A stretch of 32,979 nt of DNA from Methylobacteriaceae bacterium (GCA_947444195.1 CANEZL010000050.1:1-32979), one strand, 5' to 3'. Numbered from the stretch's first letter, positions 22,951 through 30,922 are shown. The notes: a model not told the origin generated them from the letters alone. Made by a program: numbers and translations.

Positions 22951-24495
22951 TCACGCCCCGGCCGCGAGGAGGCCCGGCATGTGGCGCTCGTGCCAGGCGC
23001 GCAGGTCGGCCAGCGCCGGATGCTCGAGGTTGCGCGCGAGGTAGCCCTCGATGCGCGGCAGATGGGCGAGGTAGCCCGGCTTGCCGTCGCGCTTGTCCAG
23101 GCGGGCGAAGATGCCGAGGATCTTGGTGGCCCGCTGCGCGGCCAGCAGCGCGTAGGCGGTGGCGAAGGCCTGGACGTCGAAGCCGGGTTCGCGCAGGCGG
23201 CGCTCGCGGGCGTAGAGGCCGAGGAGCCTGAGCTCGAACTCGGCGCTGGCATCGACGCGGGCGTCCTGCAGCAGCGAGGCCACGTCGTAGGCGGGGTGGC
23301 CGAGCACCGCGTCCTGGAAGTCGATGAGGCCGACGCGCTCCAGCCCCTCGCGGTTCGGCAGCCAGATCAGGTTGGGCGAGTGGTAGTCGCGCAGGGTCCA
23401 GGTCGGGCGCGCGGGCACCGCGCCCTGGAGCGCCGCGGCCCAGAGGTCGAGGAACTCCGCCCGCGCCTCCGGCGCGAGGCTGACGCCGCGGATCGCGGGC
23501 GCGTACCATTCGGGCATCAGCTCCACCTCGAACAGCAGCGCCTCGCCGTCATAGGCGGGCAGCCGGTGCTCGATGCCCTCGGCGACGGGCAGGACGGCGG
23601 GGAGCTCGGTGGCGTGGAGCTTGGCCAGCAGGCGCGTGGCCTCGGCGTAGCGCTCCGGCCGCGGGGCGCCGGCCTCCACCACGGGCTCGCTGCCGAGATC
23701 CTCCAGCAGCAGCAGGCCGGCGTCGAGATCCTCGCCGTAGATGCGCGGGGCCGAGAAGCCGAGGGCCCGCAGGCCCCGGTCGAGGGCGACGAAGGCGTGC
23801 ACGCTCTCGGCGAGCTTGACCACGGCGCTGTAGGGCTTGCCGTCGCGCACCGGCGGCCCGTCGGGGCGCGGGGGCGAGATCATCAGGACGGCGCTCGTCC
23901 CGTCGCCTTGCGTCAGCCGCTCGTAGGCGCGCGAGGAGGCGTCCCCCTGCATCAGGCGGCGCTCGGCGAGGTCCCAGCCGGTGCGGACGAGGAGGTGGCG
24001 CACGGCCCGGGCCCGGGCGATGCGGTCGCGCATGCCGCCGGAGCCGTCGATGCGGGCGAAGCGCGAGCCCTCGCCGAATTCCGGCCGGAGGGAGAGGTCC
24101 ACGGTGAGCACCGGCCCGTCGCGGGGCGGCAGCTGCTCGGGCCATTCGACCAGGGTGATCGCCGTCTCGGTCAGCTCGTCGAAGCCGAGCTCGATCAGCT
24201 CGTCGGGGCCGCGCAGCCGGTAGAGGTCGGCATGGACGATGCCGCGCCCGTCGCGGGCCGCGTAGGGCTGGACCAGGGTGAAGGTCGGGCTCGGCACCTC
24301 GAGGTCGGGATCGCCCGCGAGTTCACGGATCATGGCGCGGGCGAGGGTGGTCTTGCCGCCGCCGAGGCCCCCCGACAGGGCCACGAGGTCGCCGGGCAGC
24401 AGGAAGTCGGCGAGGAAGGCGCCGAGATCCTCGGTCGCCCCCTCCTCGGGCAGCACGATCTCCCAGGGCGCCGGCTCCGGCGCGGGCGCGTGCAT
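22951..24495 (-). CDS. TsaE-AmgK fusion: t6A-synthesis ATPase joined to an amino sugar kinase
   Basis: A bifunctional 514-aa protein. Residues about 15-155 are TsaE, the ATPase that supports threonylcarbamoyl-adenosine formation at position 37 of ANN-decoding tRNAs: P-loop SGGLGGGKTTLAR (about 41-53), SPTFTLVQPY and HADLYRL. The rest is an aminoglycoside-phosphotransferase fold like AmgK, the anomeric kinase for MurNAc/GlcNAc, with ERLTQGDGTSAVLMISPP, the catalytic loop LRDYHSPNLIW and the metal-binding GLIDFQDAVLG. Such fusions are known in Rhizobiales. The ATG at 24495 was chosen because residues encoded upstream (frame open to 24654) are Arg/Ala-rich and outside the TsaE domain. This gene appears to head the operon murU-[PIN module]-addB-addA. 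Confidence 0.92.
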   Translation of the reverse strand: MHAPAPEPAPWEIVLPEEGATEDLGAFLADFLLPGDLVALSGGLGGGKTTLARAMIRELAGDPDLEVPSPTFTLVQPYAARDGRGIVHADLYRLRGPDELIELGFDELTETAITLVEWPEQLPPRDGPVLTVDLSLRPEFGEGSRFARIDGSGGMRDRIARARAVRHLLVRTGWDLAERRLMQGDASSRAYERLTQGDGTSAVLMISPPRPDGPPVRDGKPYSAVVKLAESVHAFVALDRGLRALGFSAPRIYGEDLDAGLLLLEDLGSEPVVEAGAPRPERYAEATRLLAKLHATELPAVLPVAEGIEHRLPAYDGEALLFEVELMPEWYAPAIRGVSLAPEARAEFLDLWAAALQGAVPARPTWTLRDYHSPNLIWLPNREGLERVGLIDFQDAVLGHPAYDVASLLQDARVDASAEFELRLLGLYARERRLREPGFDVQAFATAYALLAAQRATKILGIFARLDKRDGKPGYLAHLPRIEGYLARNLEHPALADLRAWHERHMPGLLAAGA

Positions 24496-24746
24496 ATCCG
24501 GATCCTGGTCCAAAGCCTGTTCCTCCGCGGCCCGGCGCGCCCCGCTCCTCGGGCGCCGCACCCGTCCGGAACGCCGGGCCGGCGCGCACGATCCCAGGTT
24601 CTCGTCTAGCCAAGGATGGTTAACCGATCCTGCAGCCCCCACGGAAGCGGCCACGCGCTTGACGGGCGGGCCCCGCCGGGGAAACGGTCGCGCCGGACCC
24701 GACGGCCGCCGAGCGATCCGGCCCGACAGACACGCGAGGATGCCCG

Positions 24747-25148
24747 ATGGATGCCCTGTTCGCCCGCCTGAACGGCTACGCCCCCTTTGCGCTGGCGGCT
24801 CTGCGGATCATGTCCGGGCTGCTCTTCCTGGCCCACGGCACGCAGAAGCTCCTCAACTTCCCGCCGCGCTCGGGCCCGGCGCCGGATCTCGCCTCCCTGT
24901 CCGGCGCGGCAGGGCTGCTCGAACTCGTGGGCGGGGTGCTGATCGTGCTCGGCCTGTTCACCCGGCCGGTGGCCTTCGTGCTCGCGGGCGAGATGGCCTT
25001 CGCCTACTTCATCGCCCACGCGCCGCGGAACTTCTTCCCCGCGCTCAACGGGGGCGACGCGGCGATCCTGTTCTGCTTCGTCTTCCTCTACCTCTGCACC
25101 GCCGGCCCCGGCGCCCTCAGCCTCGACGCGCGGCGGGGGCGGATCTAG
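24747..25148 (+). CDS. DoxX-family membrane protein
   Basis: A 133-aa integral membrane protein with four predicted helices: around residues 12-32 (FALAALRIMSGLLFLAHG), 50-70 (AAGLLELVGGVLIVLGLF), 73-92 (VAFVLAGEMAFAYFIAHA) and 104-124 (AAILFCFVFLYLCTAGPG). The motifs RIMSGLLFLAHGTQKL and ELVGGVLIVLGL are typical of DoxX/DoxD-like proteins, a family linked to redox and oxidative stress but mostly without known activity. A GAGGA about 8 bases before the ATG is a good ribosome site. A TTGACG at 24659-24664 is a possible -35 with a poor -10. The TAG stop is formed at the edge of palindromic repeat B. Confidence 0.9.
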   Translation: MDALFARLNGYAPFALAALRIMSGLLFLAHGTQKLLNFPPRSGPAPDLASLSGAAGLLELVGGVLIVLGLFTRPVAFVLAGEMAFAYFIAHAPRNFFPALNGGDAAILFCFVFLYLCTAGPGALSLDARRGRI

Positions 25149-25248
25149 GGCGTGCTGCCATTTCACGGAAACGGCAGCACGCCCTATCCTATGGTGGTCG
25201 CACGATGATGTCGGAAAACCGGATTCCACTTTTCCGCATCGTGCTCTA
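25147..25248 (+). repeat. Two-hairpin palindromic repeat, copy B, spanning two convergent stop codons
   Basis: Hairpin 1 has a perfect 13-bp stem AGGGCGTGCTGCC (25147-25159) / GGCAGCACGCCCT (25173-25185) around TTTCACGGAAAC. Hairpin 2 has perfect outer arms GCACGATG (25200-25207) / CATCGTGC (25237-25244) and inner arms CGGAAAA / TTTTCCG around CCGGATTCCAC. It is the cleanest copy in the window. The DoxX TAG (25146-25148) lies at its left edge and the phosphoesterase TAG (25248-25246 on the - strand) at its right edge, so it fills the whole gap between the two genes. Confidence 0.95.
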
Positions 25249-26049
25249 GCGCGCATCCACCCAGCCCCGCCCGTCCCAGAGGCGGACGGTGACGAGGGCG
25301 CGCCCGTCCGCGATGCGGATGCGGTTGTAGGCGTTGGGCTCGTCCCCGCGCAGACGCGTGGAGGTGGCCGAGCCGGCCTGGACGGCGAGCAGCGCGCCGG
25401 GGCTTCCCACCATCCGCCCCCGGTCCGCCACAGCGCGATGGTCGGGGGCGGCGAAGCGGGCGTAGTGCCGGTGGAGATGGCCCGACAGGGTCAGGCCGAC
25501 GCCGCAGCGGGCGAAGGTGTCGAGGGCCCTGTCGGCCCGGCCGACGAGGCGGGCCGCCTCGTCCCAGGGCGGCGGCACGAAGGGGTGGTGGGCGACCACG
25601 ATCTTGAAGAGATGGGCGGGCATGGCCGCGAGCCGGGCCGCGGCCGCCGCGATCTGGCCCTCGCCGATCCGCCCCTGCGACCAGTCGCGCTCGGGCGCCC
25701 AGCTGCGCACCGTGTTGAGGCAGACGATGCCCACCACCCCGTCCGCGAAGACCGGCTCGGTCTCGGGGGCGATGAAGCGCTCGTAGCGGGCGAAGGGCCG
25801 GAGGAAGCGCTGCCAGAGATGGTAGGGGGAGATGTCGTGGTTGCCCGGCACCGCGATCCAGGGGGCGGCCAGCCGGTCGAGGAAGGCGCGGGCCTGCGCG
25901 TATTCCGAGCGGCGCGCACCCATGGTGAGGTCGCCCGAGACCACGACGAGGTCCGGCCGGTCGGCGTTCAGCTCGGCCACCAGCCCCTCCACCACGGCCG
26001 GGTCGGTGGCGCCGAAATGCAGGTCGGAGATCTGGCTGAGGCGCCTCAT
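25246..26049 (-). CDS. Calcineurin-like metallophosphoesterase
   Basis: A 267-aa dinuclear-metal phosphoesterase of the Icc/CpdA type. All five metal-binding blocks are visible: ISDLHFG (about 6-12), VVSGDLT (about 36-42), VPGNHDIS (about 67-74), VVAHHPF and LSGHLHRH. The substrate is unknown; cyclic nucleotides, nucleotide-sugar lipids and phospholipids are all handled by this fold. Its ATG overlaps the stop of the lipid kinase gene by four bases (ATGA), so the two are coupled and a phospholipid-related substrate is plausible. The last codons and TAG stop border the palindromic repeat B. Confidence 0.9.
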   Translation of the reverse strand: MRRLSQISDLHFGATDPAVVEGLVAELNADRPDLVVVSGDLTMGARRSEYAQARAFLDRLAAPWIAVPGNHDISPYHLWQRFLRPFARYERFIAPETEPVFADGVVGIVCLNTVRSWAPERDWSQGRIGEGQIAAAAARLAAMPAHLFKIVVAHHPFVPPPWDEAARLVGRADRALDTFARCGVGLTLSGHLHRHYARFAAPDHRAVADRGRMVGSPGALLAVQAGSATSTRLRGDEPNAYNRIRIADGRALVTVRLWDGRGWVDAR

Positions 26050-27017
26050 GCGGGCTCCGCGGCGTGCGGGGTGGAATACGGGGTGGCGTGCGGGTCGGCG
26101 CGGGGATCGGCCTGCACGAAGCGCCCGTCGCTGCCCTCCGGCACGATCACGCAGAGCGCCCGCGGCCGCAGGCGGTAGCGCAGGGGCGGGGCGAGGATCA
26201 GCACCTCGCCGTCGTTCATCACCCGCAGGGCGCGGGGCGCGTCGATGGTGAGGTCGCTCACCGGCACGCGCTCCAGCCCGGGCAGGCGGCGCCAATCCCC
26301 CAGCACGAAGCCGAGGCCGAGGCGGAGCGCCCGCCAGGGGGAGAGCCGGGCGAGGGCGTAGAGGGTGAGCCCGCCGCCGTCGAGGGGCGCGCGCTGGAGG
26401 ATCCGGCCCGGCGCCTCCACGTAGTCGTTGTTGACCACGGCGAGCAGGCGCACGCGCAGGCGCCGCTCCACCCCGTCGAGATGCCCGGTCACGGTGAGCT
26501 TCGGGTAGCGCCCGAGATGCCGCAGCAGCCCCGTGCCCCAGCGCAGGGCGCCGCGCAGGGACGGGCGCCCGCGCTCCGCCTCCCGGTGGCGCTGCATCCG
26601 GGCCGGCATGCCCAGCAGGGAGTTGATGACGAAGACGTGGCCGTTGACCGTGCCGACATCGATGCGGCGGCACCGGCCCGCGGCGATGGCGGCGAGCGCC
26701 CCGTCGAGGTCGAGGGGCAGGCCGAGATCCTTGGCCAGCAGGTTCATGGTGCCGAGCGGCAGCAGGGCGAGCGGTACCGCGCCCCCGGCCAGGACCGCGG
26801 CGGCGCAGGACAGGGTGCCGTCCCCGCCCGCCACCGCGAGGGCCGCGATGCCGGGCTGCGCCGCGGCGGCGCGCAGCCGCTCGGGCAGCGGCAGGGCCGG
26901 GTCGGGCTCCGGCACGGCCTCGAGGCCGGCCGCGGCGACGCGCGCCCGCAGGGCGTCCGCGCCGAGTCCCCCCGCGAAGGCGCCGGCGCTGGCATTGATG
27001 ACGAGGGCGATCCGCAT
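26046..27017 (-). CDS. Diacylglycerol kinase-like lipid kinase (DAGK catalytic family)
   Basis: A 323-aa soluble or membrane-associated kinase of the YegS/LCB5 family, which phosphorylates diacylglycerol or related lipids. The N-terminus has VINASAGAFAGG, then the nucleotide-binding AVAGGDGTLSCAAAVL (GGDGT near residues 64-68) and PLGTMNLLAKDLGLP, all family hallmarks. The beta-rich C-terminal domain ends in an unstructured tail of Asp/Pro/His/Thr-rich near-repeats (ADPRADPHATPYSTPHAAEP). It overlaps the phosphoesterase gene by four bases and is divergent from pyrH, with 236 bases between them. Confidence 0.9.
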   Translation of the reverse strand: MRIALVINASAGAFAGGLGADALRARVAAAGLEAVPEPDPALPLPERLRAAAAQPGIAALAVAGGDGTLSCAAAVLAGGAVPLALLPLGTMNLLAKDLGLPLDLDGALAAIAAGRCRRIDVGTVNGHVFVINSLLGMPARMQRHREAERGRPSLRGALRWGTGLLRHLGRYPKLTVTGHLDGVERRLRVRLLAVVNNDYVEAPGRILQRAPLDGGGLTLYALARLSPWRALRLGLGFVLGDWRRLPGLERVPVSDLTIDAPRALRVMNDGEVLILAPPLRYRLRPRALCVIVPEGSDGRFVQADPRADPHATPYSTPHAAEPA

Positions 27018-27023
27018 CGGCAG

Positions 27024-27064
27024 GGTCCGGGAGGGCCCCCTCCGGTCCGGGAGGGGCCCCCTCC
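27024..27064 (+). repeat. Tandem 20/21-bp palindromic repeat upstream of the lipid kinase gene
   Basis: GGTCCGGGAGGGCCCCCTCC (27024-27043) is followed at once by the same sequence with one extra G (27044-27064). Each unit holds the near-palindrome GGAGGGGGCCCTCC type core. It lies 7 bases upstream of the kinase ATG on the - strand, so it is in that mRNA's leader and could affect ribosome access. Confidence 0.8.
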
Positions 27065-27168
27065 TCGCATATCCGCGCGTCGTTCCCGTGTCGGTGGGGG
27101 ACGGTGGGGAACGGGGACGCCCGGGGCGGGAACGGGGTTCGCGGGCGCTCCGGCCTCGACGGGACGGG

Positions 27169-27217
27169 CTCGCTTCGCGTAGAAGCCCCTCGCTTCGCGT
27201 TGAAGCGCCACGCTTCG
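27169..27217 (+). repeat. 20-bp-period direct repeat upstream of pyrH
   Basis: CTCGCTTCGCGTAGAAGC (27169-27186) recurs with one change at 27189-27206, and the core CGCTTCG appears a third time at 27211. The cores at 27171, 27191 and 27211 are exactly 20 bases apart, 37 to 83 bases before the pyrH ATG. This may be a protein-binding array or a relic of duplicated sequence. Confidence 0.7.
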
Positions 27218-27253
27218 AGGGCAGGCCGGCCGCGCTCCGGCGGAGGAGTACCG

Positions 27254-27973
27254 ATGCCGGAAATCCCGTTTCGCCGCGTCCTCGTGAAACTCTCCGGCGA
27301 GGCGCTCGCCGCCCCGGACGGATACTGGCTGCACCCGCCGACGCTGGCGGGGCTTGCCGAGGACATCGCCCGCACCATCGCCGAGGGGATCGAGGTCGCC
27401 CTCGTGGTCGGCGGCGGCAACATGATCCGCGGGGCGCGCATCTCCCAGGCCGGCTTCATCGACCGGGCGACCGGGGATTCGCTCGGCATGATGGCGACCG
27501 TGATGAACTCGCTGGCCCTGGAGACCGCGCTTAACGCCGCGGGCGTGCAGGCACGCACCATGTCGGCGGTCTCCATGCCGACGATCTGCGAGACCTTCGC
27601 CCGGCAGCCGGCCCTGCACCATCTCGACAAGGGCCAGGTGGTCGTCCTCGCGGGCGGGACCGGCAACCCCTACTTCACCACCGACACGGCGGCGGTGCTG
27701 CGGGCGGCGGAACTGCGCTGCGACGCGGTGCTCAAGGCCACGCAGGTGGACGGCGTCTACACCGCCGACCCGAAGAAGGATCCGAGCGCGACGCGCTACG
27801 ACCGCATCACCCACGACGAGGCGATCGCGCGCGACCTGAAGGTGATGGACACGGCGGCCTTCGCGCTCGCCCGCGAGAGCCGGCTCTCGATCGTGGTGGG
27901 CTCGGTGCACGCGCCGAGCTCGATCACCGCGATCCTCACCGGCGAGGCCGCCTGCACGCAGGTGGTGCCGTAG
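27254..27973 (+). CDS. pyrH: UMP kinase
   Basis: Amino-acid-kinase-fold enzyme that phosphorylates UMP to UDP and is regulated by GTP and UTP in other bacteria. The 239-aa product has VLVKLSGEAL near the start, VVGGGNMIRG, MMATVMNSLALETAL, VVLAGGTGNPYFTTDTAA and ATQVDGVYTADPKKDP, all standard. The ATG at 27254 has GGAGGAG 6-8 bases upstream. In most relatives rpsB and tsf precede it and frr follows; here the upstream neighbour is the divergent lipid kinase. Its TAG stop overlaps the first base pairs of palindromic repeat D. Confidence 0.97.
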   Translation: MPEIPFRRVLVKLSGEALAAPDGYWLHPPTLAGLAEDIARTIAEGIEVALVVGGGNMIRGARISQAGFIDRATGDSLGMMATVMNSLALETALNAAGVQARTMSAVSMPTICETFARQPALHHLDKGQVVVLAGGTGNPYFTTDTAAVLRAAELRCDAVLKATQVDGVYTADPKKDPSATRYDRITHDEAIARDLKVMDTAAFALARESRLSIVVGSVHAPSSITAILTGEAACTQVVP

Positions 27974-28070
27974 AGCCGTTCCCGACCGCGTCGCAATCGG
28001 GAACGACTCTAAGTTATTGTTCTTGCGCGCTCTCTTGCGCCGAACCGGTGTCCACTTCGGCGGAGAGCGC
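27972..28070 (+). repeat. Two-hairpin palindromic repeat, diverged copy D, between pyrH and frr
   Basis: Hairpin 1 has arms AGAGCCGTTCCCGA (27972-27985) and TCGGGAACGACTCT (27997-28010) with one mismatch. Hairpin 2 is 44 bp, with perfect outer arms GCGCTCTC (28027-28034) / GAGAGCGC (28063-28070) and inner arms CGCCGAA / TTCGGCG around CCGGTGTCCAC. The stem sequences differ from copies A-C but the architecture, spacing and loop are the same. The pyrH TAG occupies 27971-27973. Confidence 0.88.
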
Positions 28071-28287
28071 TCTCGAGCCTGTTCGAGGCTTTCGGTCGGT
28101 ACGGGCTCTCGGGGCGCCCTCCCCCGACGCGCGGGCCGATCCGGCGCGGGAGAGCGCGTCGATGCGAGGATCCCGAGCGGCCGCCGATCCGTTTGCGGGC
28201 GATCCGGTTTTCGTTCATTGAAGCGCCGACCCGCCCCGGCCTCAGGGCCCGGGCCGAATTCCAGCGAACGTGTCGGGATTTGACGAG
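27974..28287. other. Intergenic region between pyrH and frr
   Basis: About 314 bases. The first 97 belong to palindromic repeat D. The rest (28071-28287) has no gene or clear promoter pair. In most alphaproteobacteria pyrH and frr are much closer, so the repeat and its following spacer look like an insertion that may force frr to use its own promoter. Confidence 0.5.
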
Positions 28288-28851
28288 ATGGCCACACCGG
28301 ACTTCGACCTGAACGACATCAAGCGCCGCATGCAGGGCGCCGTGGCCTCGCTCTCGAAGGATCTCGGCTCCCTGCGCACGGGCCGCGCCACCCCGAGCCT
28401 GCTCGACCCGATCCAGGTGGATGCCTACGGTGCCTCGATGCCGATGGCCCAGGTCGCCACCGTGAGCGTGCCGGAGCCGCGCCTGCTCTCGATCTCGGTC
28501 TGGGACCGCGGCATGGTCTCGGCCGTCGAGAAGGCGATCCGCGAATCCGATCTCGGCCTCAACCCGCAGACCGAGGGCCAGACCATTCGGCTCCGCATCC
28601 CCGAGATGAACGAGCAGCGCCGCAAGGAGATGGTCAAGGTCGCCCACAAATACGCCGAGGAATCCCGCGTGGCCGTGCGCCACGTGCGCCGCGACGGGCT
28701 CGACCACCTGAAGAAGCTCCTGAAGGACAGCGCCATCTCGGAGGACGACGAGAAGCGCCAGGCCGGCGACGTGCAGAAGGCCACCGACCAGTCCATCGCC
28801 GAGATCGACACCGTGCTGGCCACGAAGGAAAAGGAAATCCTGCAGGTCTGA
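28288..28851 (+). CDS. frr: Ribosome recycling factor
   Basis: Releases ribosomes from mRNA after termination, together with EF-G. The 187-aa product has normal length and the expected three-helix-bundle sequence: MQGAVASLSKDLGSLRTGRA at the N-terminus, the domain II region DPIQVDAYGASMPMAQVA, and RIPEMNEQRRKEMVKVAHKY then VAVRHVRRDGLDHLKKLLKD. The ATG at 28288 is preferred to a GTG six codons earlier (28270), since MATPDFDLNDIKRRM matches family starts. It precedes cdsA by 24 bases. The uppS gene, usually between frr and cdsA, is missing. Confidence 0.97.
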   Translation: MATPDFDLNDIKRRMQGAVASLSKDLGSLRTGRATPSLLDPIQVDAYGASMPMAQVATVSVPEPRLLSISVWDRGMVSAVEKAIRESDLGLNPQTEGQTIRLRIPEMNEQRRKEMVKVAHKYAEESRVAVRHVRRDGLDHLKKLLKDSAISEDDEKRQAGDVQKATDQSIAEIDTVLATKEKEILQV

Positions 28852-28875
28852 GTCGGGCTGCGGGGGCAGGCGACC

Positions 28876-29724
28876 ATGGCGGGAGAGGCGGCGGCGCCGC
28901 GCAAGATCATCGGGCGGGAGCTCGCCCTGCGCACCCTGTCGGGGGTGGTGCTCGCGGCCCTCGTCGTCTCGGGGCTCGTCCTCGGCGGCTGGCCCTTCGC
29001 CGGGATCTGGCTCGCGGCGGGCATCGTCGGGGCGGCCGAGTGGATCGGCATGAGCCGCACCCTGCCCCGCCGCGCCCTGCTCGGCACGATCGCGGCGGCC
29101 CTCGCCCTGCTCACCGTCTGCCTGGAACAGGCCTGGCCCTTCGCCTGGGGCGCCGCGATCCTCGGGCTCGGCGCCCTCCTCTGCCTCGCCCTGGCGCGGA
29201 CGAATCCCGGCCGCCTGCGGGCGCTCGGCGCCCTCTTCGGCGGGGCGGTGATCGCCCTGGTGCCGCCGGCCCTGCGCGACGCGCCCGAGATCGGCATCCT
29301 CGGCCCCGCCTGGATGTTCGCGGTGGTCTGGTCCACCGACATCGTCGCCTACTTCACCGGCCGCGCCTTCGGCGGCCCGAAGCTGATGCCCGCGGTCTCG
29401 CCGAAGAAGACGTGGTCCGGCGCGCTCGGCGGCCTCGCGGGCGCGGTGCTCGCCGGCACCCTCCTCGTGGCGCTCGCCCGCGCCCGGGGCTGGAGCCCCC
29501 TCGCCGAGACGCCGCTGCCCCTCGTCGCCCTGGTCAGCGCCGTCGCCTCGGTGCTGAGCCAGGCCGGCGACCTCCTCGAATCCGCCCTGAAGCGGCATTA
29601 CGGCGTCAAGGATTCCGGCCGCTCGATCCCCGGCCATGGCGGGGTGATGGACCGCCTCGACGGATTCTTCGCGGTGGCCCTCCTCGCGGGCCTCTACCTC
29701 GTCCTGCACCGGCTCGCCGCCTGA
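28876..29724 (+). CDS. cdsA: Phosphatidate cytidylyltransferase (CDP-diacylglycerol synthase)
   Basis: Integral membrane enzyme that makes CDP-diacylglycerol from phosphatidate and CTP, the branch point to all phospholipids. The 282-aa product has about seven or eight hydrophobic helices from residue 17 on. The family signature near the C-terminus is complete: SALKRHYGVKDSGRSIPG followed by HGGVMDRLDG, containing the metal- and CTP-binding Asp residues. The Pro/Lys-rich loop (AVSPKKTWSGALGG) is also typical. The ATG is 24 bases after frr, and dxr follows in 13 bases, so the three are one transcription unit. Confidence 0.95.
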   Translation: MAGEAAAPRKIIGRELALRTLSGVVLAALVVSGLVLGGWPFAGIWLAAGIVGAAEWIGMSRTLPRRALLGTIAAALALLTVCLEQAWPFAWGAAILGLGALLCLALARTNPGRLRALGALFGGAVIALVPPALRDAPEIGILGPAWMFAVVWSTDIVAYFTGRAFGGPKLMPAVSPKKTWSGALGGLAGAVLAGTLLVALARARGWSPLAETPLPLVALVSAVASVLSQAGDLLESALKRHYGVKDSGRSIPGHGGVMDRLDGFFAVALLAGLYLVLHRLAA

Positions 29725-29737
29725 TGGAGCATCTCCC

Positions 29738-30916
29738 GTGGCCCTGACCGTCACCGTCCTCGGCGCAACCGGCTCGATCGGCCGCTCGACCACGGACCTC
29801 CTCGCCCAGCACGCGGACCGCTTCCGGGTGGGCGCGCTCGTGGGCGGGCGCGACGCGGCGGCGCTCGCCAAGCTCGCCCGCGAGATGGGCGCGCAGTTCG
29901 CCGCGCTCGCCGACGCGGCGGCCGGCCCGGCGCTCGCCGAGGCCCTGTCCGGCTCCGGCATCCCGAACGGAGCGGGTGAGTCGGCGGTGCTCGAAGCGGT
30001 CGCCCGCGACGCCGACATCGTCGTGGCCGCGGTGAGCGGCGCGGCCGGCCTGAAGCCGACCCACGCCGCCCTGCGCCTCGGGCGCACCGTGGCGCTCGCC
30101 AACAAGGAGAGCCTCGTCTGCGCGGGAGACGCCTTCATGCGCGACGCCGCGCGCTACAACGCGAAGCTGCTGCCCGTCGATTCCGAGCACAACGCGCTGG
30201 CCCAGGCGCTCGGCGCCGGCCCGATCGCGGACGTGGCCAAGATGACCATCACCGCCTCGGGCGGCCCCTTCCGCACCTGGACCCGCGAGCGCATCGCAGC
30301 CGCCTCCGCCGCCGAGGCCGCCGCCCATCCGACCTGGTCGATGGGCATGAAGATCAACATCGATTCCGCCTCCCTGATGAACAAGGGGCTGGAACTGATC
30401 GAGGCGCACCATCTCTTCGCCCTGGAGCCCGAGCGGCTCGACGTGATCGTGCATCCGCAATCGATCGTGCACGGCCTCGTCTACTGGCTGGACGGCGCCG
30501 TCACCGCGGGGCTCGCCATGCCCGACATGCGCGTGCCGATCGCCCATTGCCTCGGCCTCGGCGAGCGCCTCACCATCGCCCGCGGCCGGCCCCTCGACCT
30601 CGCCGCCGCCGGCAGCCTGACCTTCGAGCCGGCCGACGAGGCCCGCTTCCCCTGCCTGCGCATCGCCCGCGCGGCGCTCCGCGACGGGGGCGCCGCGCCC
30701 ACCGTGATGAACGCGGCCAACGAGATCGCGGTCGCCGCCTTCATCCGCGGGGAGATCGCCTTCTACGGCATCGCCGATCTCGTGGAGAGCGCCTGCGACC
30801 ACTTCGCCGCGCTCCACCGCACCGCGCCGGCCGGCGTGGACGAGGCCCTCGCCATCGACGCCGAGGTGCGGGCCTGGAGCACCGCCGCCCTCCCGCTTCG
30901 GCGCGCGGCGGGCTGA
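29738..30916 (+). CDS. dxr: 1-Deoxy-D-xylulose 5-phosphate reductoisomerase
   Basis: Second enzyme of the MEP isoprenoid pathway, converting DXP to 2-C-methyl-D-erythritol 4-phosphate with NADPH. The 392-aa product begins at a GTG (29738) with GGAG about 9 bases upstream. Motifs include the NADPH loop LGATGSIGRST (about 8-18), NKESLVCAG, the active-site loop PVDSEHNALAQ, ITASGGPFRTW, and the metal/substrate motif MKINIDSASLMNKGLELIEAH followed by HPQSIVHGLV. It is complete. In most relatives rseP and bamA follow dxr; here the next gene, 6 bases after the stop, is an unrelated convergent gene. Confidence 0.97.
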   Translation: MALTVTVLGATGSIGRSTTDLLAQHADRFRVGALVGGRDAAALAKLAREMGAQFAALADAAAGPALAEALSGSGIPNGAGESAVLEAVARDADIVVAAVSGAAGLKPTHAALRLGRTVALANKESLVCAGDAFMRDAARYNAKLLPVDSEHNALAQALGAGPIADVAKMTITASGGPFRTWTRERIAAASAAEAAAHPTWSMGMKINIDSASLMNKGLELIEAHHLFALEPERLDVIVHPQSIVHGLVYWLDGAVTAGLAMPDMRVPIAHCLGLGERLTIARGRPLDLAAAGSLTFEPADEARFPCLRIARAALRDGGAAPTVMNAANEIAVAAFIRGEIAFYGIADLVESACDHFAALHRTAPAGVDEALAIDAEVRAWSTAALPLRRAAG

Positions 30917-30922
30917 GCGCGC

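Noticed and set aside
25147..28070. The palindromic repeats as a CRISPR array or as insertion-sequence ends
   Set aside because: Copies are kilobases apart with no regular spacers, no cas genes are present, and there is no transposase frame or target-site duplication that I can see next to them.
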